From positions 620,001-684,000 of the forward strand of contig CP051228.1 in assembly GCA_017792345.1 (NCBI GenBank): a DNA stretch of 64,000 bases. The letters run 5' to 3'. Of this stretch, positions 26,207 to 35,862 are shown piece after piece. Each line of letters opens with the position of its first letter. Within the stretch, counting starts at the first letter, position 1. The notes beneath the pieces were generated by a model. It was not told the origin of the DNA. It made no database searches and saw only the letters and a program-made list of their open reading frames with translations. Origin of the DNA: Mesoflavibacter sp. Lineage in GTDB: Bacteria; Pseudomonadota; Alphaproteobacteria; UBA8366; Aestuariispiraceae. The translations under genes were made by a program, and so were the position numbers.

Positions 26207-26283
26207 TGGCTGGGGCGCTAGGATTCGAACCTAGGAATGCCGGTACCAAAAACCGGTGCGTTAAACCGCTTCGCCACGCCCCA
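26207..26283 (-). tRNA. tRNA-Gln (UUG)
   Basis: A cloverleaf reads on the minus strand with acceptor TGGGGCG/CGCCCCA, T-loop GGTTCGAATCC, a 7-nt anticodon loop TTTTGGT giving anticodon TTG, and genome-encoded CCA. The length is 77 nt including CCA. There is no attachment-site repeat around it that I can see. Confidence 0.95.
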
Positions 26284-26401
26284 ATCGCGTTGGTCTTGCG
26301 ATGGGCCGCAATCTAATCGGGGCGTCCGGAATGGGCAAGATGCTATTGGACCCCGGGCCGCGCGATTTTTACCGCCCCCCGAAACCTCGGAAACGTGCGG
26401 A

Positions 26402-26689
26402 CTATTCCCGCTTGGCGGCGATCATCAGCATGAACGGGGCGGGATCTTCGCCATGTTCGAAATGCAGGTCCCCCATCGCGGTGACGATGCGGCGCTCGCG
26501 GTTCTTCATCGCGGCGTTCAATTCGTAATCGACATGCTGGCTCGGCAGAACCGTCTGGTCGACGAATTCCATGAAGTGACGCACGACACGGACCGGCGTG
26601 CGGTCCATCAGGTCGTCCGGGCCGTCGAAATCGTAAGAGCCTTCATTGCCTGTCTTGGCGTCGACCAGGCGGGCGGTAAAAGTGGCCAT
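26402..26689 (-). CDS. Conserved hypothetical protein, 95 aa
   Basis: This small soluble acidic protein begins MATFTARLVDAKTG and contains MDRTPVRVVRHFMEFVD and YELNAAMKNRERRIVTAMG. I do not recognise a characterised family. It looks like the small conserved proteins often found between tRNA-Gln and dnaG-rpoD in Rhodospirillales. GAAGGGG lies upstream of the ATG. It has no signal peptide or membrane helix. Function unknown. Confidence 0.8.
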   Translation of the reverse strand: MATFTARLVDAKTGNEGSYDFDGPDDLMDRTPVRVVRHFMEFVDQTVLPSQHVDYELNAAMKNRERRIVTAMGDLHFEHGEDPAPFMLMIAAKRE

Positions 26690-26903
26690 GGCGGCTATCC
26701 CCTTCGAAACGGAGCGCGACCGGCCGGACGCGCGGGCGATAGCTAACCCGGCTTCGGTTACGGTTCCGTGACGGCGGCGGAGATGCTATGATCCCAGGGT
26801 CATTCGGCGCGAGGCGACGGATGACGAGACCCCTGGCATCCGATATGCTGCGCGACCGCTATCCGGCGCGCGTTTCTTTACGACTGACGGTTCCTTTTTC
26901 GCC

Positions 26904-28805
26904 ATGGCGTTTCCGCAGCCCTTTCTGGATGAAATCCGTGCCCGCGTGCCGCTGACGCAGCTTGTCGGGCGGCGGGTGTCCCTGAAACAACGGGGGCGCG
27001 AGGATTGGTGGGGCCTGTCGCCCTTCTCCAACGAAAAGACGCCGTCCTTTCATGTTCGCGACGACAAGGGCTTCTATCATTGTTTCGCGTCGGGGGAGCA
27101 TGGCGACCATTTTTCCTGGCTGATGCAGGTCGAGGGGCTGAGCTTCCCGGAAGCGGTGGAAACCTTGGCCGGGCTCGCCGGGATGGAGGTGCCGAAATCT
27201 TCCCCCGAGGAGCGCCGCCGGGAAGAGAAACGCAAGGATCTGACCGATGTCGTCGCCTTCGCCGCGGGCTGGTATGCAAAGCAGCTCAACGGCCCCGCCG
27301 GGCGCGAGGCGCGCGATTACCTGAAAAGCCGTAGGCTGGAGGCACTGACCGTCGAGACGTTCGGCCTGGGCTTTGCGCCCGACGACCGCGAATCTCTGGC
27401 CACCGCCGCCAAGGCGCAGGGCATCGAGATGCCGCAATTGATCGAGGCCGGTCTGTACCGGAAGCCCGATGACGGGCGCAGCCCCTACCCGCTGTTTCGC
27501 AACCGCATCATGTTCCCGATCAACGACCGGCGCGGGCGGCCCATCGCTTTCGGCGGCCGTTTCATGGGCGATGCCAAGGCGATCGGGGTCGGGAAATACA
27601 TCAACTCCCCGGACACGCCGCTCTTCGACAAGTCGCGTACGCTCTATAATCTGGACCGCGCCCGCGAACCGGCGCGCCAGGGCGAACCGCTGCTGGTGGT
27701 CGAAGGCTATATGGATGTCATCGCCCTGTGGCAGGCCGGGTTCGTCTCGGCCGTCGCGCCGCTGGGCACCGCCGTGACCGAACATCAGATCGCCGAGCTG
27801 TGGCGCTTCCATGACGAGCCGGTCCTGTGCCTGGACGGGGATGTCGCCGGTCAGAAGGCCGCGATTCGTGCCGGCGAACGCGCATTGCCGGGTTTGAAGC
27901 CGGGGAAGAGCCTGTCCTTCGCCTTCATGCCGGAAGGCGACGATCCCGACAGTCTGGTCAACGGGCCGGGCGGCGCGCGGGAAATGAATACGCTGATCAA
28001 ACAGGCGCAGCCCTTGTCGGACTTCCTGTTCGAGACGGAAAGCGACGGCGTGCGCCTGGATACGCCGGAGCGTCGGGCGCGCCTGGAAGCGGACCTGTTC
28101 CAACTGATCGGCGGGATCGAGGACGAGCTGGTGCGCAAAGAATATCAGCGCGCCTTCCGCGACAAGCTGTGGCAATTGCACCGGAAACACAGCCAGACCC
28201 GCCTGAAGCAAACGCGGCGTCAGGCGATCCGCGAGATGCGGGCGACGCGAAATGACGCGCGCGGTCCTCAGGCGGAACAGCCCTTCGGCCGCAAACTTCT
28301 GGAGACCGCATCGAAGCGTCTGGTGCGCCGCCGTCAGGAGATCGTGCTGGCCACCCTGGTCAACCATCCGGCCCTGATCGAGGAGTTCGACGAGGCCTTG
28401 GACGGCATCGCCTTCGACCCCGATCTTGACAAGCTGCGCGCGGAACTTCAAAAACGCGCCCTAGCGGGCGATATGCTTGACCCGGAGGCGCTTACGCACC
28501 ACTTGATCGCAGGTGGGGCGGAAGCGCCTTTGTCTGCTGTTACCCATCCGGACGTGTTCCGACTGGCGCCGCAGGCCAAGGCGGGCGCCGAACCGCTGGA
28601 GGCCCGGCGGCTGTTGGAACATATTCTGCTGATCGGTCAGCAGTCGGTTTTGGTGGGGGAATACCGGACGGCCGGCCGACTTCCGGGGGAGGAAGGCGCG
28701 GCGGCCGACAAGCGGGACTTGCGATTGGAAGCGCTCCGGCGCTCGGTCGACGCCGGCGAGGGCCGGCTCGGAGCCGGGCTGTCGGACGATGGCGAAGATT
28801 ACTGA
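26904..28805 (+). CDS. dnaG: DNA primase
   Basis: This 633-aa primase makes RNA primers at the replication fork. The order is zinc-ribbon-like domain (1-100), catalytic core with TOPRIM (about 255-345; [11 protein letters not shown] and LCLDGDVAG carry the acidic residues), then the DnaB-binding C-terminus. The zinc ribbon is degenerate: at the four expected ligand positions I read S39, S42, C60 and S63, where the canonical pattern is C, H, C, C, so zinc binding is probably lost. It has no strong ribosome site. rpoD follows 55 bp downstream, giving the dnaG-rpoD half of the macromolecular synthesis operon. No rpsU is seen. Confidence 0.96.
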   Translation: MAFPQPFLDEIRARVPLTQLVGRRVSLKQRGREDWWGLSPFSNEKTPSFHVRDDKGFYHCFASGEHGDHFSWLMQVEGLSFPEAVETLAGLAGMEVPKSSPEERRREEKRKDLTDVVAFAAGWYAKQLNGPAGREARDYLKSRRLEALTVETFGLGFAPDDRESLATAAKAQGIEMPQLIEAGLYRKPDDGRSPYPLFRNRIMFPINDRRGRPIAFGGRFMGDAKAIGVGKYINSPDTPLFDKSRTLYNLDRAREPARQGEPLLVVEGYMDVIALWQAGFVSAVAPLGTAVTEHQIAELWRFHDEPVLCLDGDVAGQKAAIRAGERALPGLKPGKSLSFAFMPEGDDPDSLVNGPGGAREMNTLIKQAQPLSDFLFETESDGVRLDTPERRARLEADLFQLIGGIEDELVRKEYQRAFRDKLWQLHRKHSQTRLKQTRRQAIREMRATRNDARGPQAEQPFGRKLLETASKRLVRRRQEIVLATLVNHPALIEEFDEALDGIAFDPDLDKLRAELQKRALAGDMLDPEALTHHLIAGGAEAPLSAVTHPDVFRLAPQAKAGAEPLEARRLLEHILLIGQQSVLVGEYRTAGRLPGEEGAAADKRDLRLEALRRSVDAGEGRLGAGLSDDGEDY

Positions 28806-28860
28806 TCATTGCGGCCGCGCTCACGGGCGGTGCGGCGGCGTTGGAAGGAAAACGGGCAAT

Positions 28861-30957
28861 ATGGCGACCAAAGCGGAATCGAACGAAGCGACCGAGAACA
28901 CCGAAGAACAAGGCGACGGTCCGGTCCTCGAGGACTCCCATTCCGCGGTTAAGAAACTGCTTCAAAAAGGCAAGGAGCGCGGCTTCATCTCAATCGACGA
29001 GCTGAACGAGGCGCTGCCGCAGGAGCAGGTGTCGTCGGAACAGATCGAAGACGTCATGACCATGTTGAACGACATGGGCATCAACGTCGTCGACGGCGAC
29101 GAGCAGGACGGCGACAACGAAGCGCGCCCGACCGAAGAACGCGGCGAGGCCAGCACGTCCGACGCCGGCAACATCTCCGATGACGAAGTCGGCCGCACCG
29201 ACGATCCGGTGCGCATGTATCTGCGCGAAATGGGCTCGGTCGAGTTGCTGTCCCGCGAAGGCGAAATCGCCATCGCCAAACGCATCGAGGCCGGCCGCGA
29301 AAAGATGATCGGCGCGCTTTGCGAAAGCCCGCTGACCATGCGCGCCATCACCGACTGGCATGACCAGTTGGTCGAAGCCCAGATTCTGCTGCGCGACGTC
29401 ATTGATCTGGACGCCACCATGTCCTCCGGCCCCGACGCCGACGATATGGCCGACATCGAGACTGGCGATGAAGAGGCTGGTGAGGTCGAAGAGGTCAAGG
29501 CGAGCAATCAGAAAAACCAGAACGACGACGAGGACGACGGGGAAGACGACGGCGAAGACGGCGCGTCCGAAACGGCCGCGAAACCCGCCGCCAAAGCCGA
29601 ACCGGAAGAGCAGAAGGCCGACGCCGAGGACGGCGAGCCGGCAGCCAATACCGGCGGCGAAGACGGCGACGACGAGGACAATGAAGAAAACAACATGTCC
29701 CTCGCCGCCATGGAGCAGGCGCTGAAGCCGACGGTCCTGGAGACTTTCGAGAATATTTCGGCGACCTATGCCAAGCTGCAGCGCGCCCAGGACAAGCGCG
29801 TGTCGACCATGCAGCGCGGCGAGGCGGTGTCCCGCTCGACCGAGCGGACCTATGACAAGCACCGCAAGGAACTGATCCAGCTGATGGACGAGGTGCGCCT
29901 GAACAACATGCGCATCGAGCAGTTGGTCGAAGAACTGTATTCGATCAACAAGAACCTGATCACGCTGGAAGGCAAGCTGCTGCGCCTGGCGCTGGACAGC
30001 AAGATCGACCGCGAAGAGTTCCTGAACAGCTATTTCGGCCGCGAACTGGACCCGAACTGGCTGGAGGAAATGGCGGACAAGTCCAACAACTGGGCCAAAT
30101 TCGCCGCCAAGAACGCCGCCAAGGTCGAAGAACTGCGCTCCGGCATCTCCGAGATCGCGAACGAAGCCGGCATGCCGATCCCCGAATTCCGCCGCATCAC
30201 CTCGACGGTGCAGCAGGGCGAGCGCGAAGCGTCCCGCGCCAAGAAGGAAATGGTCGAAGCCAACCTGCGCCTCGTCATCTCCATCGCCAAGAAATACACC
30301 AACCGAGGCCTGCAATTCCTCGACCTGATCCAGGAAGGCAATATCGGCCTGATGAAGGCCGTGGATAAGTTCGAATACCGCCGCGGCTACAAGTTCTCGA
30401 CCTACGCGACATGGTGGATCCGGCAGGCGATCACCCGCTCGATCGCCGACCAGGCCCGCACGATCCGTATCCCGGTCCATATGATCGAGACGATCAACAA
30501 GCTGGTCCGCACCTCCCGCCAGATGCTGCACGAGATCGGCCGCGAGCCGACACCGGAAGAACTGGCCGAAAAGCTGGCCATGCCGCTGGAGAAGGTGCGG
30601 AAGGTCCTGAAGATCGCGAAGGAGCCGATCTCTCTCGAAACCCCGATCGGGGACGAGGAAGACAGCCATCTGGGCGATTTCATCGAGGACAAGAACGCGA
30701 TCCTGCCGTCCGACGCCGCGATCCATTCGAACCTGCGCGAAACCACGACGCGGGTCCTGGCCTCGCTGACGCCGCGTGAGGAACGCGTGCTGCGCATGCG
30801 CTTCGGCATCGGCATGAACACCGACCACACATTGGAAGAGGTCGGTCAGCAGTTCAGCGTCACCCGCGAACGTATCCGCCAGATCGAGGCGAAGGCGCTG
30901 CGGAAGCTGAAACACCCGAGCCGCAGCCGCAAACTGCGCAGCTTCCTGGATTACTGA
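28861..30957 (+). CDS. rpoD: RNA polymerase primary sigma factor RpoD
   Basis: This 698-aa sigma-70 has region 1.1 (about 25-80), region 1.2 from [11 protein letters not shown] (about 115), a non-conserved region with a long acidic low-complexity insert (about 186-278), then regions 2 to 4. Region 2.4 contains [13 protein letters not shown] and region 4.2 contains [28 protein letters not shown] chose the ATG at 28861, which gives the usual MATKA start; an in-frame ATG at 28789 lies too close to dnaG. It is the housekeeping sigma factor. Confidence 0.98.
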   Translation: MATKAESNEATENTEEQGDGPVLEDSHSAVKKLLQKGKERGFISIDELNEALPQEQVSSEQIEDVMTMLNDMGINVVDGDEQDGDNEARPTEERGEASTSDAGNISDDEVGRTDDPVRMYLREMGSVELLSREGEIAIAKRIEAGREKMIGALCESPLTMRAITDWHDQLVEAQILLRDVIDLDATMSSGPDADDMADIETGDEEAGEVEEVKASNQKNQNDDEDDGEDDGEDGASETAAKPAAKAEPEEQKADAEDGEPAANTGGEDGDDEDNEENNMSLAAMEQALKPTVLETFENISATYAKLQRAQDKRVSTMQRGEAVSRSTERTYDKHRKELIQLMDEVRLNNMRIEQLVEELYSINKNLITLEGKLLRLALDSKIDREEFLNSYFGRELDPNWLEEMADKSNNWAKFAAKNAAKVEELRSGISEIANEAGMPIPEFRRITSTVQQGEREASRAKKEMVEANLRLVISIAKKYTNRGLQFLDLIQEGNIGLMKAVDKFEYRRGYKFSTYATWWIRQAITRSIADQARTIRIPVHMIETINKLVRTSRQMLHEIGREPTPEELAEKLAMPLEKVRKVLKIAKEPISLETPIGDEEDSHLGDFIEDKNAILPSDAAIHSNLRETTTRVLASLTPREERVLRMRFGIGMNTDHTLEEVGQQFSVTRERIRQIEAKALRKLKHPSRSRKLRSFLDY

Positions 30958-30968
30958 TCGCCCGAACG

Positions 30969-31460
30969 ATGCTGTCCCTCAGGATCGCGACTCCGGACGA
31001 TAAGGATCTGGTGTCGGAAATCCTGAAGGACAGTTATCCGGCCGGTCTCGCCAGCCATTACCCGCCTGCAATTCTGGACGCCGTCCTGCCGCTGATGTGT
31101 CTGGCCCATCCGGTCATGCTGGCACGCAGGACCTATTTTATCGCGACCCTAGACGGTCGGCCGGCGGGCTGCGGCGGCTGGTCGAGTGCCGCGCCCGGCG
31201 GGGTCGGGATGGAACCTGGGCTGGCCCATATGCGTCATTTTGCAGTACGTACCGGTGCCATGCGCCGGGGCGTCGGGCGGGCCCTCTATGACCGTTGCGC
31301 CTTTGAGGCGCGAACGCTCGGCTATGACCGCGTGGTGACCGAAGCCGCGTTCAACGCCGAGGGTTTCTATGCGGCGCTTGGGTTTCAGGCGCGGGGTCAG
31401 GAAAGCGAAGAAATCAACGGCGTGCCGTTCCCCTATATCCGGATGGAACGGCGGCTGTAG
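30969..31460 (+). CDS. GNAT family N-acetyltransferase
   Basis: This 163-aa single-domain GNAT has the acetyl-CoA loop in AMRRGVGRALYDRC (about 97-110) and a GFYAALGFQ motif near the C-terminus. It starts 12 bp after rpoD and is followed 15 bp later by an alpha/beta hydrolase gene, so the two may be co-transcribed. The substrate cannot be told from sequence. Confidence 0.88.
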   Translation: MLSLRIATPDDKDLVSEILKDSYPAGLASHYPPAILDAVLPLMCLAHPVMLARRTYFIATLDGRPAGCGGWSSAAPGGVGMEPGLAHMRHFAVRTGAMRRGVGRALYDRCAFEARTLGYDRVVTEAAFNAEGFYAALGFQARGQESEEINGVPFPYIRMERRL

Positions 31461-31474
31461 GAAAGGCAAGCGGG

Positions 31475-32833
31475 ATGCAGGGATACAGCGGGGGCGCGTT
31501 GCGGACGGTTCTGGATCGGGCCGTTGGGCCCTATCTCTGGCGGCCCTGGTACGATCAGGTCGCAACACCCGCCGTCGCCAAGGTCTTCTTCCCCCTGTCC
31601 CGCGCCTGGGCCGCCGCGCTGGCGGCGCAGGGTGATCTCGACCGGTTTCATGCATCTCTGGACGACGGACCACCACGCCGTACCCTGGGGGCCGGCACCT
31701 TGCGGATGGTTCATTCGGCCGCCCTGGCCCATGATTCCGCCCGCGCGACATGGGACACGGCCTTTTTCGGCGACCGGCGTGGCAATCTCGCCTATCTGGA
31801 ACGGGCGCGGCTGAAGGCGGCGCAAAGGTTGATGGCCTTGCGGGCCGCCTTTCTGCCCGGACAATTGGAGCGCCCCTTCCCTTCCGTCAAATTCGGCATC
31901 GCGGACGAAGCCGCCGTCTCCGCCCGTCACGCCGCCCGCTTGGAGGCCCCGGACGGCCTCGCCCTCCCCGATATCGGCATCCCGATTCGCGAAAGCAGGC
32001 GGGTGACGCTGGATGGTGCCCATTGGTCCTGGCTGCGTTTCGACCCGCCGGCCGAATTCCGGACCGATGCGCCGGCTGAGGCCAGGGTTCGGATTCCGGG
32101 TCAGGAACTGCCGCGCGGTACGGTGATCTTCGCCCATGGCATCGGGATGGAAAGCGAGTTCTGGGGCGATCGCGGCAGCGTCACCGACTGGTATCTGTCG
32201 CGCGGATACCGCGTGGTCGAACCGCAGGGTCCGTGGCATGCCTATCGCCGGCGCCCCGGCTATTACGGCGGGGAACCCATTTTGGCGCGCGGCCCTGTCG
32301 GATTGCTGGACTATTCCTGGGCCCATCTGCGTGAGTTGGGCCGCCTTATCGCCTGGGCAAAAGCTTTCGGCGACGGGCCGGTGATGATCGCCGGAATCAG
32401 CCTGGGCGCGCTGACGTCGATGCAGCTGTTGAGCTGGTCACGCCACTGGCCCGACGCTGCGAAGCCGGATGTCGCGATGCTGATCGCCCCGGCCGCCTCC
32501 CTGACGGAGGTCACCTATCGCGGCTCTCTGACAGGCGGGCTGGGTGTGCCGGACGCATTGCGCGCCGCAGGCTGGGACGAGGATAAAGCCGCGCGCTGGG
32601 CACCGCTTCTGAACGCAGGCGACGCGCCCGGAATCGATCCGGCGCGCATACTATGCGTGCTGGGCGATGTCGACGAAATCACGCCCATCGCGTCGGGCCG
32701 GGACCTGGTCACCCGCTGGGGGCTTCGGAACGAAAATGTCTTCACCCGGCCCCAGGGCCACTTTTCCGTCGCCCTCGGCCTGACCGCCGCGCCGGAACCG
32801 CTGGTCCGGGGGCTCGCCCTGATGCGGGGCTGA
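31475..32833 (+). CDS. Alpha/beta hydrolase family protein
   Basis: This 452-aa protein has a helical N-terminal region of about 180 residues and an alpha/beta hydrolase core. The core shows GTVIFAHGIGMESEFW (oxyanion region), GISLGA with the nucleophile Ser near residue 308, an Asp in LGDVDEITP and a His in QGHFSVA. It resembles the ABHD18/DUF2048-like group. I cannot name a substrate. Its start lies 15 bp after the GNAT gene. Confidence 0.82.
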   Translation: MQGYSGGALRTVLDRAVGPYLWRPWYDQVATPAVAKVFFPLSRAWAAALAAQGDLDRFHASLDDGPPRRTLGAGTLRMVHSAALAHDSARATWDTAFFGDRRGNLAYLERARLKAAQRLMALRAAFLPGQLERPFPSVKFGIADEAAVSARHAARLEAPDGLALPDIGIPIRESRRVTLDGAHWSWLRFDPPAEFRTDAPAEARVRIPGQELPRGTVIFAHGIGMESEFWGDRGSVTDWYLSRGYRVVEPQGPWHAYRRRPGYYGGEPILARGPVGLLDYSWAHLRELGRLIAWAKAFGDGPVMIAGISLGALTSMQLLSWSRHWPDAAKPDVAMLIAPAASLTEVTYRGSLTGGLGVPDALRAAGWDEDKAARWAPLLNAGDAPGIDPARILCVLGDVDEITPIASGRDLVTRWGLRNENVFTRPQGHFSVALGLTAAPEPLVRGLALMRG

Positions 32834-32978
32834 TCCCCATCCATGCGGAATTCGCGGGACCGCCACGCGGATCACGCGCGGTTTTTATCCTTTGAGAAAA
32901 ATCGGTTATCATCGATATAGCGCCATCGCGTTTTCGGCCGATCACGGTCCGGACACGCGGCAAATATGCAGGACGGCA

Positions 32979-34109
32979 ATGGACGGGTTACAGTTGGATG
33001 GACTGGCGGCGGGCGCCACAATTCGCCCCGCGGAGCTGACGGATCTCGACGATCTGGTGGCGCTGGAGGCGCGTTGTTTCGAAACCGACCGGATCAGCCG
33101 CCGCAGCTTCCGGCATCTCTTGACCAAGGGGCATCAGGCGGCCCGAGTCCTGATCGCACCGGATGGCGTGACGGCGGGCTATGCCGTCGTCCTGTTCCAT
33201 CGCGGAACGTCCCTGTCGCGGCTCTATTCCCTGGCGGTGCTGCCGGAAAGGCGCGGACTGGGCTATGCGCGGGCGCTGCTGGCGGCGGCGGAAGCGGCGG
33301 CGGCGGAAGACGGCGCGGCCTATCTGCGCCTGGAGGTGCATGCCGGGAATGAAGACGCGATCTCGCTCTACCGGCAGTCGGGCTATAAGCCTTTCGGGAG
33401 GATCGCGGGCTATTACCAGGATGGCGGCGATGCGCTGCGCCTGGACAAGGCGCTGATCGGCAAGCGGCCGTCCGGGGTGGAAAGCTTCCCCTATTACGCC
33501 CAAAGCCTGAATTTCACCTGCGGACCGGCCTGCCTGATGATGGCGATGGCCGCACTGGACAAGACCTATGACATGAACCGGATCGAGGAACTGCGCCTGT
33601 GGCGCGAATCGACGACCGTTTTCATGACGCGCGGCCCGGCGGGCTGTTCGCCCTATGGCATGGCGCTGGCGGCGGCGGAACGCGGCTATAAGGTCGGCGT
33701 CCATGTCCGCGATCCGGACATGATGTTCATCGACACGGTCCGCCGCGCCGAGAAGAAGGACGTGATCCGTCTGGTGCAGGAGGATTACCTGGCCCAGCTT
33801 GAGGAGAAAGGCGTCCCGGTCGACAACATCGCGCTGACCCTGGGCGAGTTGCAGGACCTGCTGGCCGAGGGGGCGGTGCCGATCGTCCTGATCTCCACCT
33901 ATGCGCTGGACCGCGAGAAGGTGCCGCATTGGGTCGTCGTCGTCGCGATGGATGACCGTTTCGTCTATGTGCACGACCCGTTTGTCGACCCCGACGTCAT
34001 ACAAAGCCAGACCGACCGCATGGCGGTGCCGATCCCGCGCGACGATTTCGAACGCATGTCCCGCTATGGCCGCGCCCGCCAGCGCGCCGCCCTCATCCTG
34101 CAGCGTTAA
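32979..34109 (+). CDS. GNAT / C39-like peptidase two-domain protein
   Basis: This 376-aa protein has an N-terminal GNAT of the RimI type (about 12-160; PERRGLGYARAL is the acetyl-CoA loop) and a C-terminal papain-like C39-type domain (about 168-376) with Q175, C181 (TCGPAC), H317 (PHWVVV) and D333 (VHDPF). I chose the ATG at 32979 because it removes an unconserved N-terminus. It is followed 11 bp later by an ATP-grasp ligase gene. This pair has been described in comparative genomics as a probable peptide-tagging or peptide-metabolite system. The actual substrate is unknown. Confidence 0.87.
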   Translation: MDGLQLDGLAAGATIRPAELTDLDDLVALEARCFETDRISRRSFRHLLTKGHQAARVLIAPDGVTAGYAVVLFHRGTSLSRLYSLAVLPERRGLGYARALLAAAEAAAAEDGAAYLRLEVHAGNEDAISLYRQSGYKPFGRIAGYYQDGGDALRLDKALIGKRPSGVESFPYYAQSLNFTCGPACLMMAMAALDKTYDMNRIEELRLWRESTTVFMTRGPAGCSPYGMALAAAERGYKVGVHVRDPDMMFIDTVRRAEKKDVIRLVQEDYLAQLEEKGVPVDNIALTLGELQDLLAEGAVPIVLISTYALDREKVPHWVVVVAMDDRFVYVHDPFVDPDVIQSQTDRMAVPIPRDDFERMSRYGRARQRAALILQR

Positions 34110-34120
34110 GGAGAGTTCCG

Positions 34121-35602
34121 TTGAGCCGAACCGTTTTCATCATCGATGACGGCGCCGAATTTCCCTATCCCGGCCCGGGCCGCGAGGCCGTGTCCGCCCA
34201 TGACTACCTGATGCGCGCCAAGCCCTTTGCCAAGCGCACGCGGGTGGTCAATCTGTGCAGCGATTACAGCTATCTCGGCCTCGGGTATTACTGCGCCCTG
34301 ACGGCGGAGGCGCGCGGCGACCGCATCCTGCCCTCGGCGGAAGCGATGCTTTGGGTCGGCTGGAAGCGCATCTACCGCCGGGCGCTGGGCGATATGGAAC
34401 GCCAACTGACCAAGGCCCTGCGGCGCAGCCCGGATCCGGAGGACGCCCCCGGCGGGCCGGTCACGGTCTGCTTCGGCGTCTGTGCCGAAAACCGGTTCCA
34501 GCATCTGGCCCGGGCGGTGTTCGACGCTTTCCGCTGCCCGATCCTGCGCGTCCATTACGAACGCGCCGAGACCGCCGGTGGAGAGGTCGTCTACCGCATC
34601 ACCGACGTCCGGGTTCCGAACTGGAAGAAGCTGCCGGCCGCGGACCGGGCCCTGTTCGAAAAGGGCCTTGATGCCTACACCAAGCGGCACCGCCCGACCC
34701 CGGCCCTGGCGCGCGGCCCGCGCTATACCCTGGCCGTGCTGGTCGATCCGAAAGAGGCGATGCCGCCGTCCAGCCCGCAGGCGATCGAGCGCATCGTGCG
34801 CGTCGGCGCCTCCATGGGCGTGAAGGTGGAAACGATCGGCCGCCGAGACCTGCCGCGCCTGGCGGAGTTCGACGCTCTGTTCATCCGCGAGACGACGGCG
34901 CTGGACCACCATACCTACCGCTTCGCCAAGCGCGCCGAGACCGAGGGTATTCCGTGTATCGACGACGCCATGTCGATCCTGCGCTGCACCAACAAGGTCT
35001 ATCTGGCCGAACTGTTCCGAACCAACAACATCCCGTCGCCGCGCACCCGCGTGATCGACAAGGACAATCTGGAACAGGTGGCACAGGAAACGGCCTATCC
35101 CATCGTCCTGAAAGTGCCGGACGGCGCCTTCTCGCGCGGCGTCAAACGGGCCGACGATGCCGGGCAGATGATCGCGCTGGGCCGGGAGATGTTGAGCCGC
35201 TCGGCCCTGATCCTGTCCCAGGAATATCTGCGCACGGAATATGACTGGCGCATCGGCATCCTGAACGGCGCTCCGATCTTCGCGTCGAAATACTTCATGG
35301 CGCGCGGTCACTGGCAAATCATCAACCACGCCGCCAAGGGCGCGCCGGACGAGGGCGGGTTCGAAACCGTCGATCTCGACGCCGTGCCGTCGGCCATTCT
35401 CGACGCCGCCCTGGCCGCCGCCCGGCCGATCGGCGACGGGCTTTACGGCGTCGATACCAAGCTGATCGGCGACCGTGCCGTGGTGATCGAGGTGAACGAC
35501 AATCCGAACCTGGATGCCGGCGTCGAGGATAAGGTGCTGAAGGACGGGCTGTGGCGCACCATCGTCTCCGACTTCATCCGCCGGATCGAGGCCGCGCGCT
35601 AG
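34121..35602 (+). CDS. RimK-like ATP-grasp ligase with N-terminal RLAN domain
   Basis: This 493-aa carboxylate-amine ligase has an RLAN-type N-terminal half (about 1-260; FIIDDGAEFPYP, GLGYYCALTAEARG) and a RimK-like ATP-grasp half (about 270-490; VLKVPDGAFSRGV, QEYLRTEYDWRIGIL, VIEVNDNPNLDAGVED with Mg-binding acid and Asn residues). It starts with TTG, with GGAG 8 nt upstream. It is paired with the GNAT/C39 protein. It probably ligates amino acids to a peptide or protein end, using the partner for acetylation or cleavage (inference). Confidence 0.88.
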   Translation: MSRTVFIIDDGAEFPYPGPGREAVSAHDYLMRAKPFAKRTRVVNLCSDYSYLGLGYYCALTAEARGDRILPSAEAMLWVGWKRIYRRALGDMERQLTKALRRSPDPEDAPGGPVTVCFGVCAENRFQHLARAVFDAFRCPILRVHYERAETAGGEVVYRITDVRVPNWKKLPAADRALFEKGLDAYTKRHRPTPALARGPRYTLAVLVDPKEAMPPSSPQAIERIVRVGASMGVKVETIGRRDLPRLAEFDALFIRETTALDHHTYRFAKRAETEGIPCIDDAMSILRCTNKVYLAELFRTNNIPSPRTRVIDKDNLEQVAQETAYPIVLKVPDGAFSRGVKRADDAGQMIALGREMLSRSALILSQEYLRTEYDWRIGILNGAPIFASKYFMARGHWQIINHAAKGAPDEGGFETVDLDAVPSAILDAALAAARPIGDGLYGVDTKLIGDRAVVIEVNDNPNLDAGVEDKVLKDGLWRTIVSDFIRRIEAAR

Positions 35603-35701
35603 AAATCGCAAACTTTGTTGCGCCAGCCATGCCACCGCATGCTGGCGCAACCCGTCCGCCTTTGCTATAGGCCGATTGTGGTCGGCCAGCCCGACCCCGG
35701 T

Positions 35702-35778
35702 GGGCCTGTAGCTCAGTTGGTTAGAGCGGACCGCTCATAACGGTTTGGTCGCGGGTTCGAATCCTGCCGGGCCCACCA
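35702..35778 (+). tRNA. tRNA with CAU anticodon (Ile2- or Met-type)
   Basis: The cloverleaf has acceptor GGGCCTG, D-arm GCTCAGTTGGTTAGAGC, anticodon loop CTCATAA, T-loop GGTTCGAATCC and encoded CCA. Anticodon CAU may belong to elongator Met or to Ile2, where C34 becomes lysidine. The body, including the GGTC variable loop, looks more like Ile2 to me. The identity call needs tRNA-specific models. Confidence 0.93.
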
Positions 35779-35821
35779 TTCAGTCTCCCGATATCGCCCT
35801 GTGCGGCAGACCTGCCCCAAA

Positions 35822-35840
35822 AGCCCGGCTTTCCGGGGCT
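35822..35840. terminator. GC-rich hairpin between the tRNA and the convergent importer operon
   Basis: AGCCCGG and CCGGGGCT can pair across CTTT with one bulge, and GACCT/AGGTC outside may extend the structure. It lies just after the 3' end of the minus-strand transporter operon and about 45 bp after the tRNA. There is no clear T-run, so the terminator function is tentative. Confidence 0.35.
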
Positions 35841-35862
35841 CTTGAGGTCCGAGTGTCTGCTC

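Noticed and set aside
26207-26283. tRNA-Gln as an integration site for the neighbouring peptide export island.
   Set aside because: No integrase and no repeated tRNA 3' end could be found in the island or at its other edge.
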